Assembly (NCBI GenBank): GCA_030268105.1 | Contig: BSDZ01000014.1 | Location: forward strand, 1,257,001-1,321,000 | Source: Volvox africanus | Taxonomy: Eukaryota > Chlorophyta > Chlorophyceae > Chlamydomonadales > Volvocaceae | Length of the DNA stretch: 64,000 nt | Direction of reading: 5' to 3' | Shown here: piece after piece, positions 60,399 to 64,000 of the stretch | Layout: the number at the start of each line of letters is the position of its first letter | Numbering within the stretch: position 1 is the first letter of the stretch | Notes under the pieces: model-generated | What the model was told of the DNA's origin: nothing | The model's input: only the letters and a program-made list of their open reading frames with translations | The model's database searches: none | Position numbers and translations under genes: made by a program

Positions 60399-63300
60399 TC
60401 ATATCCTGGCCGGCTGCTGCACGAGGCAGATCAACACCGTGATGTCGTCCATCTTGCCGCCCATGTAGGCGAAGCCAGCCTGCGAGCGGAGAAGGGCCGA
60501 GTGGCAGTACGCAGTGAGTGGCGGCGGGAAGGTCTGCTACTCAGGAGCTGACAGCCTCCTTCCCGCCCGGTAGGGAGTGACATTGTCGATTCTGTGGCTG
60601 CTCTTAAGTGCTCCTCTCCCGCCGTCACCAGAGTCAGGTCTCTCCTCTCCTGCTGCCCCTGCCCGTTAGGGGGTTCAGCTTCACCCCGTGGTAATTAAAA
60701 AATGGAGGCAGATAGGTACGAGAACACGGATAACCCGTAATTTGACCCCTCCCCATTTCGCCACCCTACCAATTCCACCCTTTCCACATACATACACATA
60801 CACACAGTCGTACAACATGCCCCCTCCCCCGCACACCTGGAAAGCTGCATACGCGAATGGGGATGCGAACTTTGAGTCGGAGGCCCTATGCCGGGCGTAG
60901 TGCGCCACCACCTCCGCAATCTTGGTCACATCCATGGCCTGGTCGCGGCAGTATCTGAGCACGCAGGCGAGCTCCTCGTCGAAACAGTTGTCCCACAGCC
61001 CGTCAGTGCCAATGAGTATCAGGTCCCCCGGCTGCACACGGACCTAAGGGGGGGGGAGCCCGGGGCCGGGGTTGAGCGAGCGTTACGTTGAGCTGCCGCT
61101 CAAATATGGAAGTGGGTTTGGACCGGTATGGGGGAGAATGGGGGAGGTATGGGGGGGTAGGGGGGGGGGGAGGTGAATAAATGAGACCTGATACCGCTGT
61201 AGAGGTGCTGCTGTATAGCATGGCTGACCGCGAGGAAGGGGTTGGGGAGGAATACCCGTCAAAAATAGCATATGGGGGTATCGCAAAAACAATCATGCAG
61301 GACATTAAGCAATAAAATAAATAATACCCAAACTCCCGGGGATCATCTCGCTTTAAATTTCTGAAAACGATTGTGTACGGGAGTATGGGGCGGTACGGGA
61401 GGGTTTCCCAGAAGGACGATCCAGACGAGGCCTCCGACTCTCTCGAATCCGATGCTAACCCCAATCCTGTCAGTCAACGATCCTGACGGTCAACGAGCAA
61501 GCTCTGATTCAAGAGGCCCTTTGTATCGTTTTTGTGGGCCGTTCGTTGTTCGTTAGCCACCATTTGTTGTTCGTTACCCACCTCGAATCGCTGTGCGGAT
61601 TGTGGCGGGTCCGACATGGAGTCAGCTGAGCCTATCTGGAAGGGGAAGTTGAAGCCGTGCTGCTGCTGGGGTGTGTGGAAGGCGACGGCGCCTGAGTGGA
61701 GGGACGTGGGCGGGGGTGGGGGAGTAGGGAAGGGAGAAGGATGAGAACATATTGGACAAGATACGACAAATACCCAATTGCTGAATGGGACAGTTGCAAA
61801 TGGCGGATGAGTCGGCGGTGCCATGACAGACAACAAAAACCCCATCGAAAACCCGACTTGTGAACATATGCAGTACGGGAATGGACTGTCCAACACCCGC
61901 CTCACATAAACCCTAACACACACGTCTCCCCCCTTCCGTACACCCAAACGCGCAATCAGTGATGCCATTTTAAATTACGCGGACTCTTCGTCCCCCCCCC
62001 GACGCATTCCCCACTTGGGTATGGCGGTGAATATTTTCCGTACCAACAGACAACGAAACAACTGCAGATTCACAATCACAATTACGAACCTGCCCGCAAT
62101 ATGAGTAGCCCAGAGTCTCCGACGTTGGACACCCCCAGTTGGTCCCCATTGAGCACTGCCACACAAGCAGTGGAGGAGCCGCGCACGGTGGTCATGCCGT
62201 ACGCCTGCTCCAAAATCTCCTGTAGGACAGCAAACAGACAGCCAACCGTCAAAGAGTCAGATAAATAATGAACACAAAATTAATACATCTTTCATAAAAC
62301 ACCTGCAGGAATATGAAGAGGAGGGAGAGCTAGTGGATGCAGAAGATTAGTAGTGGTTGGTTATGTCAGTTACCTGCCAATCAGTTTTACCTGTGCGGAA
62401 AGCTCCACTGGCGCCGGCACATCACTCCCCCCGACCTCGCCGCTGGTTGACGTCATCACGTCCGCCACGTCAGCGGCGTTACGCATCAGCTGGCGGGCAT
62501 AAGCCCCAGCGTCCACCCCCACCTCTGCCTGCGGAGGAGGTGAGGTGAAGCACATATTCGCCGTGTGACGGTACGACACCATATCAGCTGAATCCAGAAT
62601 CCAGAAAGAAGAGCCGTCAGACAGCAGACGGATACACGTGGGGGGGGGAGGCCAGGCCCTGGTTACGGCCCTCGTAGGGCATCGTATCGTTTGCCGTTCG
62701 TTCCTCATCCGAGAATCGTGCCAGCATTCACATCACAAACGACAACAGAATCCAAAGGCATTCTTCCCGACGCCGACCTCAAGTCCCCCCGCAACTTACC
62801 CATCCCCCTACTCCATCTGCCACTCCCACCGCCCTCCGGTTGTTGGCTATGAAGTACCAGTCCTCTCCGCCCTTTTGTATTTTGTCGGGATGCGGCAGCA
62901 CGAAGGCACCCGAGGTCAACACCAGGTTGGTTGAGCTGCGGGACCAGCCGGACGCACGTACGTCGTACATCGTACATTCACATACACACGGACATGGAGC
63001 AATGGCACGTGTGAGGAACCCGTCCGGCGTTCAAAAACAGAAAATGCAGATCCACGGGACGCATATGTGTGTGTGTATAGAGGTGTAGGAAACGAAGAAA
63101 ATGAAAGGGGGCGAGTGGGCTGGTCACAGAGCTTGGGAGGAAGTGCGCTTAAGTGTCCCAAACTCACTCAAATGGCCACGCTGGCAATCGTAAACGACTT
63201 CAAAACGGCCGCAAATGTAAGGCATAGCCGAAGGGAGAAGTGGGCTGTGTGGATCGCCGTTTTTTACGTAGCGTCCGCAACCGCTTCTGCTTCCCGAGCT

Positions 63301-63895
63301 CACACCACTGTCAGTGTCCTCACCTATCGGTCTTTGCTTTGCTCTCATTCGGCATTTGCGTCGCAACCGCAGCTGCGACTCCAATGCTAGATACCGCGGC
63401 GACTGGCTCCTCGGCAGCGTAAGATGCCGCAAGGGCTTCATCGGCAGCGCAGCTCATCGCCAGCAGGGAGCCGACCCTAAGTAACCCTAATGACGCAGCG
63501 CTCTGCAATCATAAATAAGATGAGGATTGGAACGATGCGTCAGCGAGTGCGATGCCAAGCGCAGCAAAAAGTCCGAAATGCCGACGGTTCCCTACAACAC
63601 ACTAAGTGAATTGGTGCCGGGCTCTGTGACATCATAGTTTATTTGGGGTTTTCTATCATTTACATACCCGATTAGCTGAGCTCCATTGGGGTGGAGAGGC
63701 CACTTGGAGCTGGTGATGTTGAGCGACGGAGGGACGTGCGGCCAGCAGCTGGAACCCCAGACGTGAGCAAACATTTTGCCGAGCTACTGCCGTCTGTTGG
63801 TTCGCGGCTGCTGTTCGGTAAAACATTGCGGAGAAAAAATTAAGGCTGCTCTCAAGAAAGCTGCTTGACGACCGGCGAGCAAAGAACGCAAGCAT
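60399..63895 (-). CDS. PTC7/PPTC7-type PP2C protein phosphatase
   Basis: Metal-dependent Ser/Thr phosphatase; yeast Ptc7 and human PPTC7 are mitochondrial and act on coenzyme Q biosynthesis and other matrix proteins. Eight exons on the minus strand keep frame: 63895-63668, 63502-63324, 62935-62800, 62528-62391, 62219-62090, 61691-61582, 61043-60837 and 60479-60399 (402 aa). The start [20 protein letters not shown] is Ser/Arg-rich and acid-free at first, as in an organelle-targeting peptide. Catalytic signatures: [21 protein letters not shown] (metal Asp), [56 protein letters not shown] (metal Asp), [12 protein letters not shown] and [14 protein letters not shown] (metal Asp). A copy of repeat DR2 lies in the intron after SAQRFE. 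An extra small exon between 63324 and 62935 cannot be excluded, but the direct junction is in frame. Confidence 0.93.
61130..61211 (+). repeat. Dispersed repeat DR2, copy B (PTC7-type intron)
   Basis: G-rich polypurine lead followed by the 37-bp core at 61175-61211, identical to 2690-2726. Relative to the host gene's transcription it is reversed compared with the UCH37 copy. Confidence 0.75.
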
Positions 63896-64000
63896 TCACG
63901 GCCTGAGCCGCTCAGAACGACGCAAAATACTTTAAAGGTGCCACAGGATGAAACGACAGGCTAGGACGGAGACGTACAGGTTTGAGAAGTCATACAACAC
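63896..64000. other. Upstream region of the PTC7-type gene
   Basis: The last 105 bases hold the proximal promoter or 5' leader of the minus-strand phosphatase gene. Nothing else is visible. Confidence 0.6.

Overview
The window looks like nuclear DNA of a volvocine green alga (the Chlamydomonas, Gonium and Volvox group). The reasons are intron-dense genes with C/G-ending codons, introns stuffed with simple repeats, a polyproline-linked pherophorin-like wall protein, a TKL kinase with long Gly/Ala/Ser tracts, a TGTAA polyadenylation signal and TTTTAGGG-type telomere-like units. No prokaryotic feature, rRNA, tRNA or CRISPR array was seen. All exon maps were built by hand from splice signals and reading phase; every complete model keeps frame through all of its junctions.

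Layout, left to right. 1-3482: 3' part of a UCH37-type deubiquitinase (+). 8158-13164: SRF-like MADS-box protein (+). 17504-30793: very large membrane-anchored TKL protein kinase (+), with one intron that is about 1.9 kb of CTCAC/CTCTC pentamers and another that carries about 240 bp of CTCTC. 31325-36232: three small clusters of phase-consistent exons (+) that I cannot name. 39771-42936: pherophorin-like hydroxyproline-rich glycoprotein (-). 45549-51234: PWP2, a U3 snoRNP WD40 protein (-). 52558-54638: ABA4-like plastid membrane protein (-), head to head with 55198-57280, hydroxyethylthiazole kinase THI10 (+). 60399-63895: PTC7-type protein phosphatase (-).

The genes are mostly housekeeping and do not form one pathway. 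Their co-occurrence is the signal: THI10 is a classic mating-type-linked gene of Chlamydomonas reinhardtii, and from memory a ubiquitin hydrolase, MADS2, a PKY1 kinase and a hydroxyproline-rich glycoprotein are also listed in volvocine mating-type regions. I infer that this is part of a mating-type or sex-determining region, or its syntenic counterpart. Microsatellite-swollen introns, long AT-richer gene-poor stretches and dispersed repeats would fit reduced recombination.

Limits: the 5' exons of UCH37 lie outside the window. The N-terminus of the kinase, two of its internal boundaries and the three unnamed exon clusters are not resolved. Gene symbols MADS2 and PKY1 rest on family plus remembered neighbourhood, not on a search.
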